Source: Mytilisepta virgata (taxonomy: Eukaryota; Mollusca; Bivalvia; Mytilida; Mytilidae). Taken from it: a stretch of 64,000 bases of DNA. The notes under the pieces are model-generated. The model made no database searches, was not told the DNA's origin, and saw only the letters and a list, made by a program, of their open reading frames with translations. Both the position numbers and the translations under genes were made by a program. Numbering within the stretch: position 1 is the first letter of the stretch; the number at the start of each line of letters is the position of its first letter. The DNA is taken from contig CM051516.1 in assembly GCA_028015205.1 (NCBI GenBank), forward strand, positions 50,658,230 through 50,722,229. The letters run 5' to 3'. Shown in pieces: positions 41,201-56,200 of the stretch.

Positions 41201-44200
41201 CAAGACGACAGATAGTGATCCCTATTTGTTCCGCAGGCGACACAATAACTGTATGCAACCCTAATGCATTGTATCTTGATTTAAAATTGTATTAAGTTCA
41301 TGGGAACTATTTGCAGATTGGGAGTACTTTGTCACAGTAGACTATAAAAACTCCAAGTGCTGGACTAAAAATCTTAATTTAATCTTTTTTATCTGTTTAG
41401 GAAATACAGAATCTGAAATAGACATACTGTCAAATTTTATGTGACCTTTTGCCAATTGGAAGTGATTAAATTATCGATTATAGATAAAATGTCATCTAAA
41501 AAAGTACCTATACATAACTGAACAAGGGAACCTGAAGAATTGAACAATGTCAACATAATTTGCAGAAAGGTAAGCTTGTTTATCATTTAAAATCATATAT
41601 CATAATATTTTGTCAACTATATCAAATTAAATATGCCATATAAATCATAATCACAACTAGACTTTTTTTTTAATAGTAAACAGATAAAATTACCATCTAA
41701 AAATTAAACTTTATAATGGAATGTGTGTGTGTTTGTAGGGGTGATTTTTTCTTTACCCATTCTCACCCATTAAAATCAAATGGTTTTTCCCTTACCAACT
41801 GTATTTTAACTTCCAGAATAGCAAATAGCATGACTCATTATTTCAGGAAAATATGACATTTTTATACTAAATTATACAAACTCTCTACATTTTAAGGTCT
41901 GATTTAATTTGTTATCAGGTACTTAAAACAAGAAATGGAACAGAAACAAAAAACGACGAATTGAAATCCTAGCAAATATTTTAACATTACATATAGACTT
42001 TTTAAAAGACTATAGTCTAAATGTTTACGTTGGATGAATTAATGAAATTTGAGGACAAAAATGGTTTTAAGAGTGGGAGAAGAAGTTACTTTCGATCCAA
42101 AAAGCTCAAAATTTTGTCTTAATTATACAATCATTTGATTGTAAGTCTTTTTTCACATTTTTTAACCTACCTTCTTTTCAAATTCCTTCCAAGGCACACC
42201 CCCTCCCCCACTACATGTTAAGTTTTGACAAATTGGTTTTCAGTGGCACAGTGTAATGTAAACAGTGAAAGCCGTTGCTTCCAAAAATGAAAACAATCAA
42301 GAGGCTCTCAAGAGCATGTATTGCTCACCTGGATTTAACTTTTTTAACTTATGTTTTTTTTTACGGGAAATTATTTTACTGTGCAAATAATTGAAATCTA
42401 ATCAAAGTAAGGCCTTATCATAATTAATCAAAAATATAAAGTTTGACCATTCCTTTATACGTACATTCTACATCAAATGTTAAAATTGCTGGTAACCAAT
42501 TTCTAATATTGTGTTCCTTGATAATACTACCAAATTAAAAACTAAAAACAATCACAGTATTGATTCCCTTTCAATCTTAATTATACAAATTAGTTAATTA
42601 CAAAATTACGTATGGGGTACGTTGTAAACTTACAACATAAATCTTACTAATACGAAATATAACATCTTGAACTGCATTTTTAACTTGATGTTAATCTTTT
42701 CTTCTTCAATATTAAAACTAAACTTCAGGATACTGAAGATTACTTGTTGGATGCGCATGCGTGGTATTTATCAAAAGTTATTTCTCTTGTAAATGCCAAA
42801 AAATATTATATAAATTTAACAAAAACGTGGATGTAAATTACAACAAGAGGCTCCCAGGAGCCTGAATCGCTCACCTGGTCCTTAAGCTTTAAGGGAGTCT
42901 TTCATGAGCTATTACCCCTATAATGGATCATCTGACAACTTCGACCCAATTCAGACTTTTGTAGAGCTCAATGAGCTGATTGTTTAAGCAAACAACAGCT
43001 TTTCTCTATTGACAACAACTTAATAAGTACAAATTTCAAAAAAAAATCAAGAAAAAGGGCAATAACTCCTACATGGGTGGTTACATCTTCTTCAAAATTT
43101 CAAAGCAGGTAGATCTTGAGGTGTTGAACACTTTAGCTTCCCATCAGAATTTTGATATCTCTCACAATTTTTGAGTTATTTGCAAAAAACTGCAATTTAC
43201 CCCTATGTTCTATTTTTAGCCACGGCAGCCATGTTTTTTTACAAATCAAAAATCCAAACGATAGTTTAGTAGCACTCATGCCAAGGAACAACTACACTAA
43301 GTTTGGTTGCAATTAAACTTATGGTGTAAGAGGAGTTAACGATTTTATTACAATGAATAAAGACTGCAAAAATGGTCAATTTTGATGATCTAAGGGGAAT
43401 AACTCCTAAAAGGAATGAACCTACAACTTTGATCCCGTTACAAATTTTGTAGATCTTTGTGTGCCTAACAATATGAAATTAAAATTTTTCAAATTTCCTT
43501 TATAGTATCCAAGATATTGAGCTTAATAAGTGCAAAATTTGGAAAAAATGCAGAAAAAGGGCAATAACTCCTACATGGGTCATTGGATCTTCTTCAAAAT
43601 TTCAGGGCAGGTAGATCTTGAGGTGCTGAACACTTTTACCCTATGCCAGAATTTTGATATCTGTTATGGTTTTTGAGTTATTTGCAAAAAACTGCAATTT
43701 ACCCCTATGTTCTATTTTTAGCCATGGCGGCCATGTTTTTTTATGAATCAAAAATCCGAACGATATTTTTGTACACATAATGCCACTAAACAAATGTACC
43801 AAGTTTGGTTGCAATTGGACTTATGGTGTAGGACAAGTTAACGTTTGAAAAATTGTTAACAGACGACGACGACAGACGACGACGACGACAACGACGGACG
43901 CCAAGTGATGGTAAAAGCTCACATGGACCTTTGGTCCAGGTGAGCTAAAAAAGTGATTAAAATCAATATTTACAAAATAATCTGGTTTAAACCAGTTGAC
44001 AAAGGACACCTGGTGTAAGGTGTGCTCTAAAGCTATAAACTGTGGTTGACTGAACTGTGGATAATGGTAGCATGTTCCACTGAATGATCGTATGTGGGAA
44101 AAAAGACCATTTGTATGTTTGCTTTGTGGTTCGTATATGTCTGTAAGTGTTTGGATGGTTTTGTCTTGTTCTGCTATCGCTTGGTATCAGTATCTCAGAT

Positions 44201-47200
44201 GGTATGGCAATGAGGCCATGGATGACTTTATAAAATATAATAAGGCGTGTTTTCAGACAGCGTTCAACTAATGTAGGAGTCTATAGTTATCGAAACCACA
44301 ACGTAATCATGCGTAATTATTTGATTTGGAAAAAATGTTGCATTCCAAAACGTAGTCTATGCGTTTTGAATGGAAAACCCATAACGTTTTACAAAGGTTT
44401 TAACAATTTATAATCTAGAAATCTTTCTAAAGCCATAACGTTATTTTTCGTACTTTGTTAAATTTTTAACATTGGTTCTATGCAAAAGTTGTAAAATTTA
44501 GGTAACAATTATGCTTTGGCTATATGTACCCTGTTTTTTATGACCGTTTAAATACATAATGACTGTACTATTCTATAGATATGTGGCTGTGAGAATCCCA
44601 CATTTTCTGTCAGTATTAATATGTTAAGAAAGTACAATTCTATATGATAGCGGCCGTCGAAAGGATAAGAAACTAAGTTTGGCTGTGGCAGCCATCTTGG
44701 TTGACAATCCATGTGATCGGACACAACTCTGAAAGAGGACTATCTAAGGACCAATGCTGCCAACTTTAGTTCCAATTGGCTCAGCAGTTTCAATAAGATA
44801 CATAGGGTACAATGTTAAACTAAGTTCGGCTGTGGCGGCCATCTTGGTTCACATTCAACGAAATCGTGCTGACAAGTCTGATTCCAATTTGTCTAGTTTC
44901 ATAGAAGAAGATTTTTGAAATTCATACCCCCTATTTTCTATTTTTAGTAATAGCAGTCATGTCGGATGCCAGATATAATTTGGGAAGGGGGGCAACCAAG
45001 GACCATTCCACCAATAGTTTAATCCCCACCAATAGTTTAATCCCAACTGGCCCAGTGGTTTCACAGGAGAATATCTTTAAAGGGAAATTTATGCCGGATG
45101 CTGTCTTTAAAGTGCAAAAACTCCTACAAGGGGTCAATCAATGATTTTGGTCATGTTGACTTATTTGTAGAAGTTTTTGCTGTTTACAGTTTGTCTTTAT
45201 ATATAAAAACATTCAAGATAATAACCTAAAACTGCAAACTTTCCTTAAAATTAACAATTCAGCGGCAATAACTCAACAAAGGGTTGACCGATTCATCTGA
45301 AATTTTGGCAGGTGAATCAACCTGATGAACATTTTTACCCCATGTCAATTTTTTTCTCTAAATGCTTTAGTTTTAGAGATATAAGACAAAAACTGCACTT
45401 TACCCCCTATGTTCTATTTTTAGCCATGTTGGTCATGTGTTGGTTGGCAGGTGGGGTTATCAGATACATTTTTAAGTAGATACCCTAATGATGCTTGTGG
45501 CCAAGTTTCTTTCCATTTGGTCCAGTAGTTTCAGAGGACAAGAGTTTTGTAAAAGTTGACAGACGATGGATGCCAAACAGGACAATGACAGATGACAGAC
45601 GACAAACGCCAACTGGTTCGAATAGCTCACCTGACCCTTTGAGCTAAAAATAAAAAAAAATAAAAGAAACTAGATGTACTGTGAGCAAAGCTCACAAAGG
45701 ATACCCCCCGCTTTGCCTTGCCCAGGGTAAAGTTTCATAAGATATTTGCATCAATTTAAGCATACTCATGGTTGCCTTTACTACTCCAAAACATGATATA
45801 TCTGTTCATGTTTCCAATGGCTGATGTAACTTGGGAAGTATAGGTACAGCAAAAATTGTTATTTTTTTTTTTCAAATTGAACCTGAAACATATACCAATA
45901 CAGATCTAGAATTAAGAGTATTAGTTATAAAATAGAAGTCCAATTATCTCCCTTGTGTAATATCGGAAAGCAAAGGTTTTCCTTCATGCACATCTTTGGA
46001 TGATGTACTTCCTTTGTGTAAAGTTTCGTTGAAATCCATTGAGTGGTCTAGGAGGAGTTGGGTTACGAGGTTCATATAATGTATAAGCCAACTAGATGTA
46101 CTGTGAGCAAAGCTCACAAAGGATACCTCCCACTTTGAAGTCCAATTACCTCCCTTGTGTGATATCGGAAAGCAAAGATTTTTCTTTATGCACATCTTTG
46201 GATGATGTACTTCCTTTCTGTAAAGTTTCGTTGAAATCCATTGAGCGGTCTAGGAGGAGTTGCGCTTACGAGGTTCATATATAATGTATAAGCCAAAAAA
46301 AAATACATGTACTCTGAGCAAAGCTCACAAAGGATACCCCCCACTTTGAAGTCCAATTATCTCCCTTGTGAGATATCGGAAAGCAAAGATTTTTCTTCAT
46401 GCGCATCTTTGGATGATGTACTTCCTTTCTGTAAAGTTTCGTTGAAATCCATTGAGCGGTCTAGGAGGAGTTGCGCTTACGAGGTTCATATATAATGTAT
46501 AAGCCAAAAAAAATAGAAGTCCAATTATCTCCCTTGTGTGATATCGGAAAGCAAAGATTTTTCTTCATGCAAATCTCTGGATGATGTACTTCCTTTCTGT
46601 AAAGTTTCGTTGAAATCCATTGAGCGGTCTAGGAGGAGTTGCGCTTACGAGGTTCGAATATAATGTATATGCCAAAAAAAATAGAAGTCCAATTATCTCC
46701 CTTGTGTGATATCGGAAAGCAAAGATTTTTCTTCATGCACATCTCTGGATGATGTACTTCCTTTCTGTAAAGTTTCGTTAAAATCCATTGAGCGGTCTAG
46801 GAGGAGTTGCGGTTACAAGATATATGGACAGACGGACAGACAGACAGACAGACAGAGACAGACGGACGGACAGACAGACGGACGGACAAGGTGATTTCTA
46901 TATACCCCCCCCAAACTTTGTTTGTGGGGGGTATAATAATCAAACACACAGAGATACACACAGTAAAACTCAGTTCAAAAGATGTCAGAGTCCGATGTTG
47001 AACAAGAGGCTCCCAAGAGCCTGAATAGCTCACCTGTTATCTTTTGTGTACCAGTAGATCTTGCATCAATGATTATTTTTGCTATTTAATGTATACCGTC
47101 ACAATTTTCTCCTTAATATTGACCTGTACAGCTAAAATATAGAATCCTAAACCAAAATAGATATGGGAGTTTTTCATCGTTTGCTATGGACTTTTTCAAT

Positions 47201-50200
47201 GGCAATGACTCTTGACCTTTAATTTTGACTAGAACAGGTAAATTGTATGGTCCTGAACCCAAATATATATGGTTGCTAGGGACCTTTCCTTCGGTTGCTA
47301 TGGACTTTTTCAATGACCTTAACCCTTGACCTTTCTTCTTGACTTGTACAGGTAAATTATAAGGTCCTCAATCCAAATATACATGGTTGCTAGGGACTTT
47401 TTCATTGGTTGCTATGGAATTTTTCAATGACCTTGACTTTTGATGCTCCATTTTACTTGTACTGCTACCATTTAATTTATTTCAAGTAACACCCTAAACA
47501 TCTATGACAATGTCAGACCATTATTTTCTGTTTACATGTAAATAATCTTTCAGGGGCAAAAACTCCTATAAGAGGTCAATTGACGATTTTGGTCATGTGG
47601 ACTTATTTGTAGATCTTACTTTGCTGAACATATTTGTTGTTTACAATTTGTCTTTATCTATTATTATATTCAAGATAACAACCTAAAACTGCAAAATTTC
47701 CTTAAAATTAACAATTCAGGGGCCAAAACCCAACAAAGAGTTGTCCGATTCATCTGAAAATTTCATGGGTGGTAAATCTTGACCTGTTGAACATTTTTAC
47801 CACATGTCAGTTTTGCTCTAAATGCTTTGGTTTTTGAGATATTACCCAAAAACGGCATTTGACCCCTATGTTCTAATTTTAGCAACAGTGGCCATGTTTG
47901 TTGATAGATCAAAACTTCAGATATAATTTTGGGGCCTCGGTGGCCGAGTGGTCTAGGTAGTTCGTCATGACTACTTATGATCACTAGCCTGTCAACACTG
48001 AGGTTGCGAGTTCGAATCTCACCTTTGGCAGTGTGTGTTTGACTCCGATCTAAATTGACAAGGATTGCCAATTTTCCTACCGGTACTCCGACTTCCTCAC
48101 CAATAAAAACTGGCCACCGCGAAATAGCCAACTGTGCTGAAAATGGCGTAAAACCCCAACTAAACAAACAAACAGATATAATTTATAACTAGATACCCTA
48201 TGGAACATTCAGTTAAAGTTTGAAGGTATTTTGCTCAATAAATTCAGAGGAGAAGATTCTTGAAATAGTTTACGACAACGACGCTGACGACGCAGCCCAC
48301 GACGACAGACGACGGGGGACAACTGATGCAAAATGATGGCATAAGCTCACATGGCCATTTGGGCCAGGTGAGCTAATATTTAAAGCCTAATAATTCGAGG
48401 GGGTGGGGATTTTAATTTTATATAATTCAAGATAATTGGTTTAAGGCGGCGAGAATGACACCCATTGAGTTATGAAGTATGTATCATTTAAAGGGGAATC
48501 ATGGTATTGTTTATAAGCATTGCTCTCAGTGCCGCTTTTATGCTTAATTCTTAATTATGACTTCGCGCTTGACCGTCAAAAATTTATGATAATTGAACAT
48601 TATTGATTTGATGGGAAGCGAGGTATGTGCCATTTGGTACGTCTTACCATGGGGAATAAGAAAATATATGGTTTAGGGGTGGGGATTTTAATGATTTGAG
48701 ATAATTGAACATTATTGATTTGATTTGAGTGGTCATAACCCTCTGGAGAAGCAAGGTATGTGTCATTTGGTACGTCTTACCATGAGGAATAAGAAAATAT
48801 ATGGTTTAGGTATGGTGATTTAAACAGTTTATGAGATAATTGAACATAACTGATTTGATGGGAGTGGTGAAAATGGGGAAGCGAGGTATGTGTCATTTGG
48901 TGCATCCTACCATGGGAAATAAGAAAATATATGGTTTAGGGGTGGGGGTTTTAACGGTTTATGAGATAATTGGAAATTATTGATTTATGGGGGTGAGGAT
49001 CACCCTACTGAAAGAATGAGGTACTTGTCATTTAATGCGTCTTGTTACAGAGAATAATAAAATATATATAATTTTCAAAGCTATGGAGTTTAATTGCATA
49101 TGAAATTTTTCAAAATTATCGACTTTGGGGTTTGAGGATGACCACCCCCAGAGGAACGAGGTATATGTAATTGAATAGGTGTTGTCATGGTGTATAATAA
49201 AATATATGATATGAGATGGTTATTGGTCACTCTCGTAGAGTTTTTCAATGAAAAAAAAAATTCCCCATAGGGTCCTATAGTAAACACCTAGCCTCTTTGA
49301 ACTTCTCATTATACGTTTCAGTGACCCCCATCAAATGAATAGTATTAGGCACATCTAGAAACATTGATCTTTCATCATGGAAAATCTCAGATCCATATCT
49401 CTCACAGTTATTGAGAACTTGAACGAACAAAACCGGAGAGGAAGAAAAAAAATGTTTGATAAAAATCGCAAATCAAAATCTATAAGTCTTCCACTTCGTT
49501 TGGGAAACTTTAAAATAAACTAGATTATAAGCTGTATCGCTCACCTGGCTTTAATTAGGTAGCTAGGCCATTATAAAATGTAAGCTCTTTTGTATTCACG
49601 AGGCTTTTAAAGAAACACAATATTCTAAATTAACCTTGATTTGTTCCGTTGACCTAAAAAAGGTGGTTAATTTGCATCTGTCCTTCCATATGAGATACCT
49701 GCCAACTTTGGTTAAAGTCTGCCCATTAGTTCCTGAGCAAATGACAAAAAGTCTTTTCCGATATGGATTCAATAGAATCTTTGAACGGCTGCAACCAAAA
49801 GTGGAATGTTTGTAGAGGGTAATGTCATCATCCATCCTGCAAAGTTTCAAAACATTTCATAATGTAGTTTCAGAGAAGATTTTTGAAAATTGGCCAATAA
49901 AAATCAAAGATGGCCTCTAGCAGCCACGTTGTTCATCCAACCGAACCAATGGTGGATCGTTTGTAGAGGTCTTTCCATCAGACCTGATTTTGACAACAGA
50001 GAAAACAGAGCGGAAATCACACTTCGGCAGCCATTTTACTATGTATAATAAAGGAACCGTAATGGAAAAATCCGGACTTCCAAAAGCGGAATTTCGCTTT
50101 AAAGTGGAAGAAAATCAGGTCTGTTCCATACATTATTCAATTTTGGTTACAATCCGCCAAGTAGTTTCTGAGGAGAAGATCAAAATGTGAAAAGTTTACA

Positions 50201-53200
50201 AGACAGACAACGGATGCAAAGTGATGACATAAGCTTCACATGGCCTATATACCATGTGAGCTAACAAATCAAAGCTGGCCATGGTATTTTTTTTACAGGA
50301 AATCTCTTCTTTTCACAAGGCTCATACCCATTTGGCAGATAGACGTTATTTATTTATTGTAAAATTCCATTTCCAGTTCTACATAATCTTGCAGGTGTTT
50401 TTGTGTGACATTAATTGATACAGAATACCCTCTTTTTGTAAAAATCTGATTTTTTTTATAATCTTAAAACTAAGTCTTCTAACATGATGAATTTCAATAT
50501 TTCACATATCGACAATAGCTCAATATCAAATTTCAGTCTTTACCAAATTCTGATTTCTCCTTAACTGTTAGCTTCTGAAATATTCATCGATACATACAAT
50601 GTTTCACAAGATATGAATGAAATATAATATATACTAGACATTGAACCCGCGCGAGCGCGGGAAAATAAGTATTTTTTTTAGGGTGGCCATATTGACTATA
50701 AAAAGTTGGTGCGGCCATGTCATTCATGGAACAGGAATTCAATATGGATGTTGTGGCAGGCTTTCCATAAACTTTCTTCTCAAGTAGGGCGTATCAACTG
50801 ATAGTTTCATGTCTATATATGCTGTAGTATTCCAGAAATGGATGTTAATGCAAAATTTAACCAAAGTCAATGAAGCGTGAAATATAGGTCAACGTGACCC
50901 AATTGTCATATGGCTTTTCGTTACTACCGAAGATGTATCCACTGATGAAGTAGACTGTATGCCACGTAGAATTACCAAAATGGACCATAAGGTTCCTTCT
51001 AAGTCAAAATCTATGACGAAAGCACAACCCCATAAATTTGTCAATATTTTTATTGTTACAATTAATTCTGAACTGGAACTTGATGAAAAGCTTTCATTAA
51101 ATACACATTTCATAGTGCATTACCTTTTTCCTTCAGAATAAATATGAAAATGAAATTGTAGATGTAAACATTTCCTTAGTGACGGATGGATTTTTCGAAG
51201 ATGCCTTGAGTTAGGTAGAGCATATTTTTGGAAAATAATTGTTCCAATGTTCCATTGTCATCATGGGCAGGGCAAGGGAGACTTAAAATATCACATTTTT
51301 AGTGTGTGGCTGCGTGTGCTGTCCACGTTTATATTTATCAAAGATGTCCGAGATAAATTTCGTCATTAATGATACAGATGACCATTTGTTAAAAATATAT
51401 TTATCTAGGGCTTACAGGGAATTGTATGGTAGAGATATATTTAGACAGGTCACATGAAAAATAATGTAAAAATAGATAATGGTTGGTTTTATCACTTTGT
51501 GCAAGGTAAACATCCGTGCAATCCAAAAAACAACTAAGTTATGAATTCCTCTGAACTTTACCTCACTTCTTCATAATCTTCAAAGTTCATAACCTCTACA
51601 GTTAGGAGAAATTGCGTTATTGTAGAAAAACAATCCTGAATACATGAAGCGGAAACATCCCACTCGAAGGAGAATGTTTTTAATTTGTTTTATTCTTCTT
51701 CCGTAATTTCAAACAGAAATACATTTAAATTATGTGCATACTTGTTTATTTAAATCAATGTGTTAAAATGATGCATTCGAGAACCTTCTAAGGGATATGT
51801 TGGGAGAATTCATATCCGAAAAGTGCATACAAATTCCATTTGCACATAAACAAAACTGCAGTTTAAATTTATAAATGCAGATTGTCAAATCCGATAATAA
51901 CCTTTATAATCTGAACCATACATCGTTTATTTTGAACCACGCGTTTTGCCGCCTATTCGGCTAATTTGTAAATTTAGTATTATAGATATGGTTTTAGAAG
52001 TACCCCCATTTAGCTGTACTGTATGGAAAATTTATAAAAAATAAAAGAATATGTCTATGGGACACGGATGCCCCTGCTTATAAATATGCAATAGTCAATA
52101 ATGTACCAATTCAAACCTATTGATGTATTATTTTCTGTGAAACTTAATAAGTAAAAGTCATAGATTTCACAAAACAGCAAATTTCAATTTATAACGGGGC
52201 ATAACACAAGAAATATGACGCCACTCAAATTTATTAAACTTGATCAGTGTTTGGTGATAATAAGCATTGTGTATAAGTTTCATAACATTTGGTTGAGGCA
52301 AAGTTAGAGTGCGGATACAGCAAAGGAGAAAACATTGTGTGCATTCAAGAAACAAAAAAAATATTTTGATGAGAGATGTATACTATCCAAATGAATATTT
52401 TTGTTAAATATAAACTTGTTTCTTGCATGCATAGGCAATTTCCCGTTGCAAAGTTTATGTAAAATTGGCAAAATTCATCAAAAACTGGAGATTTTTATGA
52501 AATTGGTTGATTCACGGTTCATTGGAATATTAATGTAAGAGATGTGATACTTTTCTTTATTTTTGGCAAAGTAGATACTTAAAGGTTATTTTTACAAATG
52601 GGTCTATTTGCCTGCTAGGGGTTTTATTTTTGGCCCAATTTTAGGCCAAATACAGGCCTTAACGCCCCTTGTCCTTCGGTAATTTTTTAATTTATACAGG
52701 GACATAACTCAAGAATAGAAGAAGTTGCGCCGACCAAATTCGAACTTGACCTGTGTTCAATGGTAGTTAGCATTGTGTAGAAGTTTCATAACATTTGGTT
52801 GGGGCAAAGTAAAGTAAGGAGTGGAAAGAGAAAGGGACATAAGTTGAGAATGGTAAATGTGACGTCACCCAAATTCAAACTTGATCTGCATTTGGTGACA
52901 TTAAGCACTGTGTATAAGTTTCCTAACATTTGATTGAGGCAAACTAAAGTTACAGAACGGAAGCCAATTTCAGGACGAAAGTACATACGTAAGGACAGAC
53001 GGACATGGGTAAAACTTAATGCCCCTCCACCTAGTGCAAGGGCAACACAAAGCCTGGCATCCCTTCGCCATGAAAAATTTTTACCCTGAAATTTGTACAT
53101 GTACAAGTGTTCACAAAAGTGTTACAGAATTTACAAGTTCCACTGTGACCTACACCTTTGACAAGAAAATAAAACACATTTTATTTTAGGTACCCTAAGG

Positions 53201-56200
53201 ATCATTCATACTAAGTATGACTGTAATTGGTTCAGTGGTTTCAGAGGAAAAGATCTTTGAAAAAGAGGCTCCACTCACCTGTTACTTTTTGTGTAGATCT
53301 TGGATAAATGATTATTTTTGCTATTTAATGTATACTCTTGCATTTTTCGCCTAAACTTTGACTTGAAATATAGAATCCTGAACCCAAATATATATGGTTG
53401 CTAGGGACTTTTTCATTGGTTGCTATGGACTTTTTCAATGGAATTGACTCTTGACCTTCCATTTTGACTTGACCGATTCATCTCAAAATTTCATAGCAGA
53501 TAGATCTTGACCTGATAAACATTTTTACCTTAACAGTTTTGCTCTAAATGCTTTTGTTTTTGAGATATAGGCCAAAAACTGCAGTTTACCACCTATGTTC
53601 TATTTTTAGTCATGGCGGCCATGTTTCTTGACAAATAACAAAATAAAACATAAACTTTATTCTAGATACCATAAAGATCATTCAGACTAAGTATGGCTGT
53701 AATTGGTTCAGTGGTTTCAGAGGACATCTTTGAAAAAGTTTACAACAGATATCTGATTGCAAGTGATGGCAAAAGCTTGCGTCCTTTTAGGACAGGTGAG
53801 CTAAAAATGGAAGAGGAATTTAGGTCACAAGCTTAAATTTCTAATTTTCAAAATTCAACCCCTGTGGGCCTCAATTTTTGCAAATGAAAATCGAAAACCT
53901 TATGTCATGTATGTGACAATACTGTATAGAAATTAAATGCATGAAGTTAAAAATACATGAGGAGTTTAGGTCACAAGAAAGTGTGATGGACAGACAGACA
54001 GACGGACAGATGGAAGGACATCATCCCCGAACTTATCATTTGTTTCTGTCCTTTTGCTATACCTGCATAGAAAAATCCAGCTGTTGCCATTGTCCTGGCT
54101 GACTGATCCAAATAACTTGGCCAACCATTGTAGGTGTTTACTCTTACTGTCAGCACAGCATATGCTGGATACCGAGGCTTCTCAAAATTGATTCCAAGTG
54201 GATCAAAGCGACTTCTAGGTATCTCTGACAATGCTGAGGAACTACTTGAACTCCCTGTGTTTCCTGCTGAGGATGAAGTGGTTGGAGGAGGCTGTGATGT
54301 TGAAGTTGTAGTAGTAGTAGTAGTAGACTGCCCTGTACTGCTGGTAGTTATAGTAGCTGTTTGGGGTGGTAGCGTATTGGATGATACTATTGTTGCTTGT
54401 TGAGTACTAGCTGTTGTGTTAGCTTGTCTGCTGAGAGTGCTTCCTTCGTTGAACTGTAGTGTAGGCTGTGAAGCTGAAAAATCCCAAGAAAAAGATTTTA
54501 ATATATATTTCATTATTTATAATTTTGCAAATTTGTTACTGGTTTTCAAATATTTTACTCTAAAACAACAATTTTAAGAAAGAGACTCTCAACTTTAGTA
54601 AACCAGCAGTCCATCATGTAAAGGGAAAAACTATAATATTGCTGAAATTTTAATTTTTAAGAAGAATTCTAAAAACCAGAGTTTAAAAAAATAGCCAAAA
54701 CAAAATAACCATGGCTTAAAAAAACATTAACTCAAAGCTGTTTGTTAAGACAGGTTTATTACTTTAGAGAAACAGAACAAACTTTGAGAAAAAAAAAATA
54801 CACTAAACTTAGGGAAAAAAAATTGAAATGTGATATTGAAACTAGAGGCTCTCAAGAGCCTGTGTCGCTCACCTGTATCTAATGGGATTACAATAGCTAC
54901 TGAAGACATCTTATCATTATTATTTTTGAATATGTGGTCAAGTTGTGACCATTCAGAATTTTTTTTACAATTTTCTGATAGACTTCTAAACATCTTGGAT
55001 GATGGATCGGCAACAAAGTAACAACACTTGGTCAGCACCTCATAAGGAACATTCATGCTATGTTTTGTTACATTCCATTCAGTGGTTCTCTAAAAGAAGT
55101 CATTTGTATGCATTTCCCATAGGGTTCTATGTTAAACTAAGTCCCCCGCTGGCGGCCATCTTGGATTATGGATCGGCTACAAAGTAACAACACTTGGTCA
55201 GCACCTCATAAGGAACATTCATGCCAGATTTACTTTCATTCCATTCAGTGGTTCTCTAAAAGAAGTCATTTGTATGCATTTCCCATAGGGTCCTATGTTA
55301 AACTAAGTTCCCCGCTGGCGGCCATCTTGGATGATGGATCGGCTACAAAGTAACAACACTTGGTCAGCACCTCATAAGGAACATTCATGCCATGTTTGGT
55401 TTCATTCCATTCAGTGGTTCTCTAGAAGAAGTTCAATATGTAAAATGTTAACGACGACGCCGGACGACGGACGACGGACGACGGACGCCAAGTGATGAGA
55501 AAAGCTCACTTGACCCTTTGGGTCAGGTGAGCTAAAAATGATACTAAAATTTTATTTTATAAATTTCACAACAAACAAAAAAGATTTTATTAAAAAGAAA
55601 AAATTGGAAAAATTTACAATTTAACAAGGAAATTTACTTTACAATTAAAGAGTTATTAAACAAAACGGTTTTTGGGGTTTTACTAGATATGATATATATT
55701 CTTAAAATTAAATGCTGCAAGTCTAAGGGAAATAACTGTTAGATTATTTAAACTTATAAAAAGCCCTAGCTTCTATATTTTCTAAAAATAATTCAACAAA
55801 ATAAATTCAGAAACCAAATTCTTTGTATACAATGTGAATTTCTGGATTAACTTTCATAGGGTATGCTTAAAAAAAAAAACTATTTACATCTGCCAACCTG
55901 CACATAAAATATATACTGTTTGTCCATAAATAATCACTGTTAAAAAAAAATTTATAAAAACTTTAAAACAATGTAAACTAGGAAATTATCTTTTCTACCC
56001 CATGAAGTGTAATAAATAATGCAATATACTATATCAGTTCAGTAATTTTGTCTATTTCTATACCTTGTTGTGTTTGTATGTTTAGGCTTTCCCCAGCTGA
56101 GAGCTGGAAAGATGGTCTGGTCTGTTGTGTGGACTGTTGGGTTGTTGGAACTTGTCCGCTCTGTTGAGAATGACCTTGACCTTGGACCTGTGTTGAAGGT

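Noticed and set aside
45671..46790. CRISPR-like regular repeats
   Set aside because: The monomers are directly tandem, about 190 bp, with no unique spacers, in a eukaryotic intron.
46092..46945. Overlapping short ORFs with repeated protein sequence and an [13 protein letters not shown] run
   Set aside because: The frames follow tandem monomers and a GACA/GACG microsatellite. No domain or splice context.
47763..48167. 134-codon minus-strand open frame
   Set aside because: It is the reverse strand of a SINE joined to family copy I. Not a gene.
50889..51141. Opposing short ORFs
   Set aside because: Low-complexity Ser run and no domain; sequence around them is repeat-like.
52786..53106. 106-codon minus-strand open frame
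   Set aside because: It runs through tandem monomers and the GACAGACGGACA tract.
53971..54062. Extension of the BIR2 exon past 54063
   Set aside because: The frame stays open, but the BIR fold requires the downstream zinc-ligand exon, and a good donor plus matching phase place the exon end at 54063.
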